Shown here: positions 1 to 6,079 of the stretch, piece by piece
How the letters are laid out: each line of letters opens with the position of its first letter
How positions within the stretch are numbered: the stretch's first letter is position 1
Source of the DNA: Eggerthellaceae bacterium
GTDB lineage: Bacteria > Actinomycetota > Coriobacteriia > Coriobacteriales > Eggerthellaceae
Assembly: GCA_003452695.1 (NCBI GenBank)
Contig: DMNP01000078.1
Coordinates: 1-7,781, forward strand
Direction: 5' to 3'
Length of the DNA stretch: 7,781 nucleotides
The notes under the pieces: generated by a model
What the model was told of the DNA's origin: nothing
Databases searched by the model: none
Seen by the model: only the letters and a program-made list of their open reading frames with translations
Translations under genes and position numbers: made by a program

Positions 1-2
1 GC

Positions 3-647
3 GGCTTCCCGCAGTTCATCATCCACTTCCCCTACGCCTGGGAGAAGGACGCCGGCTTCATGAAGTGGATGCAGGAGACGAACTGCCCGATGGCCTACTA
101 CGCGCTCTCCGCGCAGAAGCTCGGCGGCTCGCTCGGCACCGACCCGGAGCTGCGCTACGTGAACCCCGCGGAGCTCGGCTGGGGCAACGCCGTGAAGTTC
201 AACCACGACTTCGTGGGCAAGGACGCCCTGCAGAAGATCGTCGACGGGCCGCACCGCGTGATGACCTGCCTGGAGTGGAACGACGATGACGTCGTGGACG
301 TGTGGGCCTCGCAGTTCACCGACGAGCCCTACGAGGTCATGGACCAGGCCGAGGACTACGACCCGACCGGCCAGTTCGAGTACCGCGCCGAGAAGGTCGT
401 CGCGGGCGACAAGGTGGTAGGCGTGAGCACCGGGCGCATCTTCAGCCCGTACTACCACAAGATGATCTCGCTGTGCACGATGGAGCCCGAATACGCCGAG
501 GAGGGCACCGAGGTCGAGGTCATCTGGGGTTCCGAAGGAACGCGCCAGAAGCGCATACGCGCCAAAGTCACGCGCTACCCATACCACAACGAGGGCCGCA
601 ACGACGCCGTCGACGTGAACACCATCCCCAGGGGAACGAGGGGCTAA
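3..647 (+). CDS. LigM/GcvT-like O-demethylase (aminomethyltransferase family), C-terminal part
   Basis: The frame is open from base 3 to a TAA at 645-647, giving the last 214 residues; the start lies outside the window. The segment matches my memory of the C-terminal half of the tetrahydrofolate-dependent O-demethylases LigM/DesA, which are glycine cleavage T-protein relatives. Recognisable stretches are WNDDDVVDVWASQF, then PYEVMD, then GDKVVGVSTGR, SLCTMEP, and the barrel strand GTEVEVIWGSEGTRQKRIRA near the end. Family members move a methyl group from an aromatic methyl ether to tetrahydrofolate in the cytoplasm. In anaerobic gut Actinobacteria this would fit demethylation of plant-derived methoxy-aromatics, but the substrate cannot be read here. 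Seven of its eight isoleucine codons are ATC, typical high-GC usage. A hairpin follows the stop by about 20 bases. The alternative is a general GcvT-family protein of other specificity; the family call is firm, the substrate is inference. Confidence 0.8.
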   Translation, partial: GFPQFIIHFPYAWEKDAGFMKWMQETNCPMAYYALSAQKLGGSLGTDPELRYVNPAELGWGNAVKFNHDFVGKDALQKIVDGPHRVMTCLEWNDDDVVDVWASQFTDEPYEVMDQAEDYDPTGQFEYRAEKVVAGDKVVGVSTGRIFSPYYHKMISLCTMEPEYAEEGTEVEVIWGSEGTRQKRIRAKVTRYPYHNEGRNDAVDVNTIPRGTRG

Positions 648-668
648 CGTTCAGCATGCAATCGAGGA

Positions 669-702
669 AGGGGCAATCTGCCATCGTCGGCAGGTTGCCC
701 CT
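669..702 (+). terminator. Hairpin, likely terminator of the demethylase gene
   Basis: A 14-bp stem (669-682 with 689-702) has one G-U pair and a 6-base loop, atcgtc. It lies 22 bases after the demethylase stop. The downstream bases (tctgcattt) form only a poor T tract, so termination may be inefficient or may not be purely intrinsic. Confidence 0.55.
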
Positions 703-779
703 CTGCATTTGGTGAGATATGCGTTTCCTTCGTTTGTCGAGGTTTCATGGGGTTGGCGGCTTTCGTCCTATTCTCGAAG

Positions 780-813
780 CGACCTGTTTGTGCAGAAACG
801 CACAAACAGGTCG
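780..813. repeat. Perfect 14-bp inverted repeat with 6-base spacer
   Basis: The arms CGACCTGTTTGTGC (780-793) and its exact reverse complement (800-813) flank agaaac. No T tract follows on either strand, so a terminator is unlikely. It lies about 115 bases before the start of the uroporphyrinogen-decarboxylase-like remnant, in a gene-free stretch. A regulator binding site or an RNA hairpin in a leader are the main options; neither is shown. Confidence 0.6.
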
Positions 814-861
814 TGCCGAATCTCGCAAGCGTCATATTCAACTACAGATTTGATCCGCATA

Positions 862-884
862 CAGTAAAGCTATCGCAGTAAAGC
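862..884. repeat. 9-bp direct repeat CAGTAAAGC, 14-bp period
   Basis: Two exact copies lie at 862-870 and 876-884, separated by tatcg. They are 44-66 bases before the ATG at 928, where promoter or activator sites would be expected. A weak promoter-like pair overlaps the first copy (TTCAAC 837-842, 17 bases, TACAGT 860-865). The function is unknown. Confidence 0.4.
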
Positions 885-927
885 CGGCCTGCATAGACGA
901 ATGAAAACCCCAATCGAAGGAGAGATT

Positions 928-1071
928 ATGGGAGCCTATGAAGATCGCATCGCTCGCTTGGAAGCCGCAATTGCTCTAGAGCCCGTAGACAAAGTGCCAT
1001 CAGCGTTGGTTACGCCCCAAGCGACACTTTGCTCGCATATCGGATTCTTGGTTCCCATTCTTGAAAACTAA
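928..1071 (+). pseudogene. Truncated start of a uroporphyrinogen decarboxylase (MtaA-like) family gene
   Basis: ATG 928 has a strong ribosome binding site (GAAGGAGAG, 916-924) and opens a 47-codon frame ending at TAA 1069-1071. The first ~30 residues, MGAYEDRIARLEAAIALEPV followed by DKVPSALVTP, resemble the N-terminus of URO-D superfamily proteins, which begin with an arginine-rich helix and an E-P-x-D-(R/K)-V-P signature. Full members are about 330-400 residues. In anaerobes many act as methyltransferases in corrinoid-dependent demethylation, which would fit the demethylase upstream. From about residue 31 the sequence no longer looks like the family, and no continuation is seen in other frames. 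I infer that an intact gene start was cut by a deletion or by replacement of its 3' part. The alternative is a genuine short peptide gene, because its expression signals are intact. Confidence 0.5.
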
Positions 1072-1287
1072 GAAGTCCGTCAAGAAGCATTCCTCTCGAG
1101 ACCGATGCGCTTGGTATGACTTATGGCGAGAAAAACGCTTTGACCTCGGCATATAGCAGTTCTTATGATTTCTTGTAATCCCAAAGAAACGAACCATGGC
1201 ATAAGACGAGCGCCTTTCTCGAATTCCCTGAATTTGTGAATATCCGACGTTCGTGCAGATGGCAACCTGTCCCCTGCTCATTGCACC
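1072..1287. other. AT-richer stretch between two gene relics, no recognised gene
   Basis: This segment lies between the end of the URO-D-like remnant and the end of the ATPase fossil. It is visibly richer in A+T than the flanking coding DNA. A minus-strand frame runs from about 1281 to 1000, but its codons lack the G/C-rich third positions seen elsewhere and the translation resembles no family I know. I see no convincing promoter, terminator or RNA. It may be debris from a rearrangement that removed both neighbouring genes. Confidence 0.4.
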
Positions 1288-1524
1288 CTAAAGCGCCCAG
1301 GCGGGCATATATAACGTGCCGCCCGGCAGCACTCCGACTTCCTGCTTCATGCAGACAATGGCCCCGGTTCCCCGGTCGAGCGTCACGCTCTTCCGCCCTC
1401 CGTCGAGGAAATGCTCCAACATCGTCGATTTCCCAGCCTGCCGCATCCCCGTGACGAGCACGACGGGAAACTCCTCGCACAAGGCGAGGAACTCCTGCTC
1501 GGCATCTCTCTTGATATACGACAT
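1288..1524 (-). pseudogene. Internally deleted DUF4143-type AAA ATPase (N-terminus joined to C-terminus)
   Basis: On the minus strand an ATG (1522-1524) preceded by GGAGGA opens a 78-codon frame to a TAG at 1288-1290. Residues 1-50 look like the start of the gut-bacterial ATPase family with an AAA domain plus DUF4143: MSYIKRDAEQEFLALCEEFP, then a Walker A loop GMRQAGKST (residues 26-34), then a strand ending SVTLD. Residues 51-78 (RGTGAIVCMK and onward to LYMPAWAL) look like the extreme C-terminus of the same family, where a GxGA(V/I)VC strand precedes the end. Whole proteins are about 400-450 residues, so some 320-370 residues appear to be missing in frame. The Walker B motif, sensor motifs and DUF4143 domain are absent, so ATPase function is not expected. 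The promoter, ribosome binding site and stop survive, so a short product could still be made. Assignment of the C-terminal part is from memory of the family. Confidence 0.62.
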
Positions 1525-1541
1525 CGCGCTTCCTCCATCTT

Positions 1542-1574
1542 CGGCAGATTTTACCTCATATGTACATTCTGCCG
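1542..1574. repeat. 7-bp inverted repeat bracketing the ATPase-relic promoter
   Basis: CGGCAGA (1542-1548) and its exact complement TCTGCCG (1568-1574) are 19 bases apart. They overlap the predicted -10 and -35 elements of the minus-strand promoter. This is operator-like geometry, but the arms are short and chance cannot be excluded. Confidence 0.35.
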
Positions 1575-1577
1575 CAA
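1548..1577 (-). promoter_or_regulatory. Candidate promoter of the ATPase relic
   Basis: Read on the minus strand, TTGCGG (complement of 1572-1577) is followed after 18 bases by TAAAAT (complement of 1548-1553), which matches five of six bases of the -10 consensus. Transcription would begin near 1541, leaving a leader of about 17 bases that carries the GGAGGA ribosome binding site. Confidence 0.4.
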
Positions 1578-1723
1578 TTGACTTCGAATAGCTTGGTCTT
1601 TTTGTATTGCGGCACCCCGATGCTGCATACGACTTTTCCTTCCGGCATCGGCGCCCGTCGGATGAGTCGAGAAATCGTTTCTCCCAACTCATCGGTGAAT
1701 CGCGCTAATTCCGCGCTACCCGC

Positions 1724-1805
1724 TCGGCAATCGGGGGCGGTTGCGCTAATATGCCCTTAGGGCGTATCGGGCGCTTTGCCGATGGCTATTGCAAACGGGC
1801 GTTTG
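1724..1805 (+). promoter_or_regulatory. Likely control region of the ABC importer operon, with nested dyads
   Basis: A possible promoter is TCGGCA (1724-1729), 17 bases, TAATAT (1747-1752); each hexamer matches four of six consensus bases. Three dyads cluster here: TCGGCAA (1724-1730) with TTGCCGA (1776-1782), the compact GCCCT-T-AGGGC (1753-1763) just after the -10, and CAAACG-GG-CGTTTG (1792-1805). Predicted transcription from about 1759 would put the last two in the untranslated leader. Operator or leader-RNA roles are inference. Confidence 0.35.
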
Positions 1806-1832
1806 GGACTCGATCGAATTTGGTGATGAATC

Positions 1833-3413
1833 GTGAAGACCTCGAACGGTGCAGATCGCAATTATCCGAGGAAGACGGCTCGAAAACCGGTCGTAGTCAT
1901 GATGGCGGTAATGCTGCTGGCAGCGGCGTTGGGCCTCCTCGCATCCTGCGGGTCAAAGAACGACGCCATCGAATCCTTCGACCAGCTTAATCAGCCAGAC
2001 GTGAAGATCGGGGTCGCATCGGACTCGACCGAATTCGCCCTAGTTCAGGAGAACTTCCCGCAGGCAGAGATCGTATACGCCAAGGACCTCATGTCTTCAT
2101 TCGAATCCATCAGCCAGGGCAAGATGGACGCATTCGTCGGCAATAAGATTAATATGGAATTGGCCTTGCATAACGGGCTGAAAGGGACCCGCCTTCTGGA
2201 CGGGACGCTCGGCCCGGGCAACGTCGCCGGAGCGGCCATATCGCCGCACACGGAAATACCCGATCTGAAAAACCGGATAAACGAGTTCCTCGGGCAAATC
2301 AAAGCCGACGGCACCCTTGACGAAATGCGCGAACGCTGGATGGTAAAACGCGACATGACCATGCCGGACATCCCCGAAGCGAAGGACCCGAAGTACCACC
2401 TTACCGTGGGAACCACGGGCATGAGCGAACCGTTCACCTGCTACGTGGACGGCGAACTATCCGGATACGACATTGAACTCGCCAAACGATTCGCATCATG
2501 GCTGGGGGCGAGCATCGAGTTCAAGATATACGACTACGAGGGCATCGTGCCGTCCGCCCTGGGAGGCGACGTCGACTGCATATTCGCGAACCTCTACAAA
2601 ACCCCCGAAAGGCAACAGGCCCTCGAATTCTCGGACCCGACGTTCATCGTGGAGGTCGGGATAATGGTGCGGGACGAAAGCTCTGGAACGCCAGCGAACT
2701 TCCTCGCCTCGCTGGAGGAAAGCTTCGACAAGACCTTCATGCGAGAGAACAGGTGGCAGCTGTTCGCGCAGGGCATAGGGACCACGTTGCTCATAACCGT
2801 CCTCTCCATACTGCTCGGCACGCTCATCGGCTTCGCCGCATTCATGGCCTGCCGCAAGGGCAACCGCGTTGCCAACGCGGTCACGCGGTTCTGCATATGG
2901 CTTATAGAGGGCATGCCGGTCGTGGTGCTTCTGATGATCCTTTACTACATCGTGTTCAGCAATACCGACCTATCGGGCGTTGCGGTGTCCGTTATCGCGT
3001 TCACCCTCATATTCGCTGCAGCCGTGTTCAACATGCTGAAGGCGGGGGTTGCGGCCGTGGGCCCGGGCCAGATGGAGGCCGCATATTCGCTCGGGTACAC
3101 GGACACGATGGCGTTCTTCAACATCGTGCTGCCCCAGGCGCTGCCCCACGCCATGCCGACGTACAAGGCGCAGATCAGGTCGCTGATAAAGGCCACCGCC
3201 GTCGTCGGCTACGTGGCCGTGCAGGACCTGACGAAAATGGGTGACATCGTGCGCAGCCGCACATACGAGGCGTTCTTCCCGCTCATAGCCGTTGCCGTGA
3301 TCTATTTCGTCCTCGCAGCCCTCCTTATCTGGATGGTGAACAGGATAGAACTGCGGGCCATCCCGGGACGCAAATCGAGCGAGGATACCCAGAAGGAGGC
3401 GCAGGAGCAATGA
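1833..3413 (+). CDS. Amino acid ABC importer: lipoprotein substrate-binding domain fused to permease
   Basis: This 526-residue protein starts at GTG 1833. The start is chosen because a stop lies just upstream in frame and the basic N-region needed for export follows; the ribosome binding site (GGTGAT) is weak. Residues 14-39 are a lipoprotein signal with lipobox LLASC and acyl cysteine 39. Residues 57-171 match lobe II of family 3 solute-binding proteins (KIGVASDSTEF, GKMDAF, IKADGTLDEMRERW). Residues 188-281 match lobe I (TVGTTGMSEPFTCYVDGELSGYD, TPERQQALEFSDPTF). The lobes are therefore in reversed order. Residues 313-505 are the permease, with about five hydrophobic segments and the EAA loop EAAYSLGYTDTMAFF...LPQA (415-436). 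It would tether its binding domain outside the membrane and import a polar amino acid. The stop overlaps the ATPase start (ATGA), so the two genes are translationally coupled. The ligand is unknown. Confidence 0.88.
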   Translation: MKTSNGADRNYPRKTARKPVVVMMAVMLLAAALGLLASCGSKNDAIESFDQLNQPDVKIGVASDSTEFALVQENFPQAEIVYAKDLMSSFESISQGKMDAFVGNKINMELALHNGLKGTRLLDGTLGPGNVAGAAISPHTEIPDLKNRINEFLGQIKADGTLDEMRERWMVKRDMTMPDIPEAKDPKYHLTVGTTGMSEPFTCYVDGELSGYDIELAKRFASWLGASIEFKIYDYEGIVPSALGGDVDCIFANLYKTPERQQALEFSDPTFIVEVGIMVRDESSGTPANFLASLEESFDKTFMRENRWQLFAQGIGTTLLITVLSILLGTLIGFAAFMACRKGNRVANAVTRFCIWLIEGMPVVVLLMILYYIVFSNTDLSGVAVSVIAFTLIFAAAVFNMLKAGVAAVGPGQMEAAYSLGYTDTMAFFNIVLPQALPHAMPTYKAQIRSLIKATAVVGYVAVQDLTKMGDIVRSRTYEAFFPLIAVAVIYFVLAALLIWMVNRIELRAIPGRKSSEDTQKEAQEQ

Positions 3414-4504
3414 TCGAGCTAGTCCATCTTGAAAAGCGCTACGGGAACGCCACCCCCCTCGCCGACGTGAACGCCGTCATAAACGACGGCGACGTCGTCT
3501 CGATCATCGGGCCTTCGGGCACGGGCAAATCGACCCTCATACGGTGCATCGACATGCTCGAGCGCCCAACGGGGGGAAAGATCATCCTGGACGGAGAGAA
3601 CATATGCGCTCACAGGTACGACGTGACGAAGGCGCGTCGCAAGATGGGCATGGTGTTCCAATCGTTCAACCTGTTCGGCCACCTGAACGCGATAGAGAAC
3701 GTTATGCAGGCTCAAATTGACATCCTTAAAAGACCGAAGAGCGAGGCCTACGAGACGGGGATGAAGCTGTTGAAGCGCGTGGGGCTTGCGGACAAGAAAG
3801 ACAACTACCCGGACGAGCTGTCCGGCGGCCAGAAGCAACGCGTCGCCATAGCCAGGACGCTGGCAACGGACCCCGAAGTCATACTGTTCGACGAGCCCAC
3901 GAGCGCCCTCGACCCCACGATGGTCGGGGAGGTGCAATCCGTTATCCGCAGCCTGACCGACACGGACAAGACCATGCTCATAGTGACGCATGAAATGAAC
4001 TTCGCCCGCGCCATATGCAACCGCGTGTTCTACATGGACCAGGGCGGGATATACGAGGATGGAGCTCCCGACCAGATATTCGACAACCCTCAGAGGGACC
4101 TGACGCGGCGCTTCATCCGAAAGCTGAAGGTGCTCGAAATCTGGATAGACAGCCCGAGCTTCGACTTCTTGAACGCAGAATCCGAAATCGACGGATACTG
4201 CCAGCAGAACAACGTCCCATCGCGCGCGAAGTACCTCATCCAGCTGGCCTTCGAGGAGCTGACCCTGCACATTCTGAGACCCGTGCTCGACTACGCCCAG
4301 GTGCTGATCACCGTAGAGCATTCCGAACAAGACGGCGACACGGAAATCACCGCATCGTACGGTGGCGAGAGGTTCGACCCGGCAGAGGACGGGGACGACT
4401 TCTCGTACAACGTGCTTCGCAGCACGGTCAGAGACCTTTCCCATGCCTACGATCCGGAAAAGGAGCGGACGAACACGGTGAAGATCCTGATCGGAAAGGA
4501 TTAG
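3410..4504 (+). CDS. GlnQ-type amino acid ABC transporter ATPase with extra C-terminal domain
   Basis: This 364-residue protein powers the upstream permease. Its ATG overlaps the permease TGA. Residues 1-240 are a complete polar-amino-acid ABC ATPase: Walker A GPSGTGKST (34-42), Q-loop Gln84, signature LSGGQ (137-141), Walker B VILFDEP (157-163), D-loop SALD (165-168) and switch His194. GlnQ-like proteins normally end near residue 240-250; this one continues for about 120 residues. The extension (243-364) has a helix FEELTLHIL (281-289), paired strands ITVEHSE/TEITASYGG, and a loop GGERFDPAED (318-327). This recalls the RsbW/SpoIIAB-like histidine-kinase-type ATPase fold, although the usual N-box Asn appears as His287. 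It may be a regulatory or dimerisation domain. The transporter ATPase call is firm; the fold of the tail is inference. ATA is used for 11 of 29 isoleucines, all within the first 246 residues. Confidence 0.92.
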   Translation: MIELVHLEKRYGNATPLADVNAVINDGDVVSIIGPSGTGKSTLIRCIDMLERPTGGKIILDGENICAHRYDVTKARRKMGMVFQSFNLFGHLNAIENVMQAQIDILKRPKSEAYETGMKLLKRVGLADKKDNYPDELSGGQKQRVAIARTLATDPEVILFDEPTSALDPTMVGEVQSVIRSLTDTDKTMLIVTHEMNFARAICNRVFYMDQGGIYEDGAPDQIFDNPQRDLTRRFIRKLKVLEIWIDSPSFDFLNAESEIDGYCQQNNVPSRAKYLIQLAFEELTLHILRPVLDYAQVLITVEHSEQDGDTEITASYGGERFDPAEDGDDFSYNVLRSTVRDLSHAYDPEKERTNTVKILIGKD

Positions 4505-4692
4505 GCTGACAGAAGGGCCGCGCTGCCCAACGCCTCCCCGTGCCGAGCGTCAACGCTCCCTGCACCGGCTACGCTACGCACCCCGTGTTCGCTGGAAATC
4601 GCGGGGCCGAATCTTCACGGGTATTTTGAGACGAACCTGCATGCAGTCGCATACAATTGATGAATGCAATTCCTCTGGCGAAAGGACACATC
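4505..4692. other. Intergenic region between ABC operon and radical SAM operon
   Basis: Small hairpins follow the ATPase stop: GGGC-cgcgct-GCCC (4515-4528) and GAGCGT-ca-ACGCTC (4545-4558). Neither has a T tract, so no canonical terminator for the importer operon is visible. The right end holds a possible promoter and the ribosome binding site of the next gene. No small ORF with a ribosome binding site was found. Confidence 0.45.
4626..4657 (+). promoter_or_regulatory. Possible promoter of the radical SAM operon
   Basis: TACAAT (4652-4657) matches five of six -10 bases. TTGAGA (4626-4631) resembles a -35 but is 20 bases away, which is longer than ideal. Transcription from about 4664 would exclude the TTG/ATG codons at 4657 and 4660 as starts and leave a short leader before GTG 4693. 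Confidence 0.35.
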
Positions 4693-4695
4693 GTG
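4682..4695 (+). promoter_or_regulatory. Ribosome binding site that sets the radical SAM start
   Basis: AAGGA (4682-4686) lies 6 bases before GTG 4693. The alternative in-frame ATG at 4660 has no purine-rich site before it and would overlap the candidate -10. GTG 4693 is therefore preferred. Confidence 0.6.
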
Positions 4696-6054
4696 GATCC
4701 TGCAAACCAAGGCAACGGTTCGCAGCGCACGGCAGCGCAGGCCGGCTGGCACGTGTCGCGCTACAACCTAAGCGCTCCGGTGCCCGGGAAAAACTACACG
4801 GCCATTGCGAACCTGTACAAGGGCACATGCGCCGAGTACAGCCCGATCGAACTGTACCTGATGGGGGTTCTCGACGAGATTTCCGAAGACCACCCGATAA
4901 TACCCCGCCTTTCCAAGCGGGGCGTTATCGCGAACTTCGACGAACGGGCGGCCCTCGACACGATAGGACGCGGGGCATGCGCGGGCCATCGGGGCACGAG
5001 CCTGACCATCTGCCCGACCATGGGCTGCAACTTCGACTGCCCGTACTGCTTCGAAGACCACCGGGCGGGCAAGATGTCCGCAGACGTGCAAGACGACGTG
5101 GTGGCGCTTGCCGAGCGCATGATGGAAGCCAACGGCTCCGGCAACCTTGTTGTCACCTGGTTCGGGGGCGAGCCGCTGCTCGGGCCCGACGTGATAGAGT
5201 CGCTGTCGAAACGGCTGATGGCGCTGGCCGAGGAACACAGCGGGAAATACGATGCGGGCATCATCACGAACGGTTATCTGCTGACGAGCGAGAACGTGCG
5301 CATGCTCGACGAGTGCAAGGTGTCTTCCGCCCAGGTGACCATCGACGGCATGCGCGAGGTCCACGACGCCACGCGCCATCTGGCCGGCGGCGGGCCCACG
5401 TTCGACCGCATCGTGGAGAACCTGCGCGCACGCCTGCCCTTCCGGGTGAACGTCCGCCATAACGTGCACGCTGGCAACCAAGACCAGATGGACGAGCTCG
5501 AGTCGTTCGTGAATCAGCTGGCAGAGGAATCGGGCAACGATATAAGCTACTACCCCGCACCGGTAAGCGCGTCGGCCGTTGCAGACGAGCGCGGAAAGCA
5601 GGTGAACCTGCTGTGCGGTGGAACCGATTCGGAAGTTGGCATCCGACAGGATGCAGGCCGCTTCCACGCCGGGCGCGGCAGCTACTGCGGTGCGCAGAAC
5701 CTCTGGTGCGTGGGCATCGACGACAAGGGCAATCTGCAGAAATGCTGGGAGGCGGTGGACAAGCCGGAGATCAGCTTCGGCACCGCGCACGACTGGGATC
5801 CGAAGGACCCGCTGGCAACGGCGGTGAACCCCGACAACCTGACCAGTTTCCTGAACACGGCAAGCCCCTTCCCCGACGCCGAATGCCGCGAATGCGTGTG
5901 GTTGCCGCTGTGCGCGGGCGGCTGCCCCTACAAGCGCCTGTTCACGGGGCGAGTATGCGTGCCCTACAAGAACGATGTGGAACCATACGTGCTCGCGCTT
6001 CACGCGCGCATCGGCGAGGACAAAGCCGATGCGGACGACGACGATCGGGAATAG
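4693..6054 (+). CDS. Radical SAM/SPASM protein, peptide-maturase type
   Basis: This 453-residue protein (GTG start 4693) has a small N-terminal region (about 15-95), including YNLSAPVPGKNYTAIANLY and a segment ending LSKRGVIANFDE. That layout is typical of SPASM enzymes acting on peptides or proteins. The radical SAM core follows, with cluster motif CNFDCPYC (Cys112, Cys116, Cys119) and the SAM-contact motif WFGGEPLL (156-163). The SPASM region carries Cys332, 339, 351, 398, 401, 407, 411 and 422, including CVWLPLCAGGCP, enough for two auxiliary Fe-S clusters. The family uses a 5'-deoxyadenosyl radical to install thioether or C-C links in a ribosomal peptide, or to oxidise a residue to formylglycine in anaerobic sulfatase maturation. 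No sulfatase gene is present, but a 55-residue Cys-containing peptide gene lies about 1.1 kb downstream on the other strand. The amidohydrolase follows after 25 bases, suggesting an operon. The substrate is unproven. Confidence 0.88.
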   Translation: MDPANQGNGSQRTAAQAGWHVSRYNLSAPVPGKNYTAIANLYKGTCAEYSPIELYLMGVLDEISEDHPIIPRLSKRGVIANFDERAALDTIGRGACAGHRGTSLTICPTMGCNFDCPYCFEDHRAGKMSADVQDDVVALAERMMEANGSGNLVVTWFGGEPLLGPDVIESLSKRLMALAEEHSGKYDAGIITNGYLLTSENVRMLDECKVSSAQVTIDGMREVHDATRHLAGGGPTFDRIVENLRARLPFRVNVRHNVHAGNQDQMDELESFVNQLAEESGNDISYYPAPVSASAVADERGKQVNLLCGGTDSEVGIRQDAGRFHAGRGSYCGAQNLWCVGIDDKGNLQKCWEAVDKPEISFGTAHDWDPKDPLATAVNPDNLTSFLNTASPFPDAECRECVWLPLCAGGCPYKRLFTGRVCVPYKNDVEPYVLALHARIGEDKADADDDDRE

Positions 6055-6079
6055 CAACCGAGCGAAAGGGGTTCGGATT

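Larger units (their letters stand above)
1525..1832. other. Gene-free stretch between the ATPase relic and the ABC importer
   Basis: About 300 bases without a convincing gene. The left part holds the relic's promoter and its flanking repeat. The middle has a 7-bp inverted repeat, CCGATGC (1617-1623) with GCATCGG (1645-1651), without a T tract. The right part (1724-1805) carries the dyads and weak promoter described separately for the importer operon. Short open frames here have no ribosome binding site or family resemblance. Confidence 0.5.

Noticed and set aside
1000..1281. Minus-strand frame of about 93 codons between the two relics
   Set aside because: No family resemblance, no ribosome binding site, and codon third positions unlike genes in this DNA; kept only as an unexplained stretch.
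1655..1685. Hammerhead-ribozyme-like bases (GGATGAG ... GAAA)
   Set aside because: The CUGAUGA core has a mismatch and no stem II can form between the core blocks, so the resemblance is coincidental.
3419..4444. Minus-strand open frame of about 341 codons opposite the ABC ATPase
   Set aside because: The plus strand carries every ABC ATPase motif in order; the antisense translation is Val/Arg/His-rich with no recognisable domain.
4515..4558. Short hairpins after the ABC ATPase as a terminator
   Set aside because: Stems are only 4-6 bp and no T tract follows; they cannot be supported as an intrinsic terminator.
5975..6079. Earlier in-frame ATG for the amidohydrolase inside the radical SAM gene
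   Set aside because: The extra residues are just the shifted reading of the radical SAM 3' end; ATG 6080 has a good ribosome binding site directly upstream.
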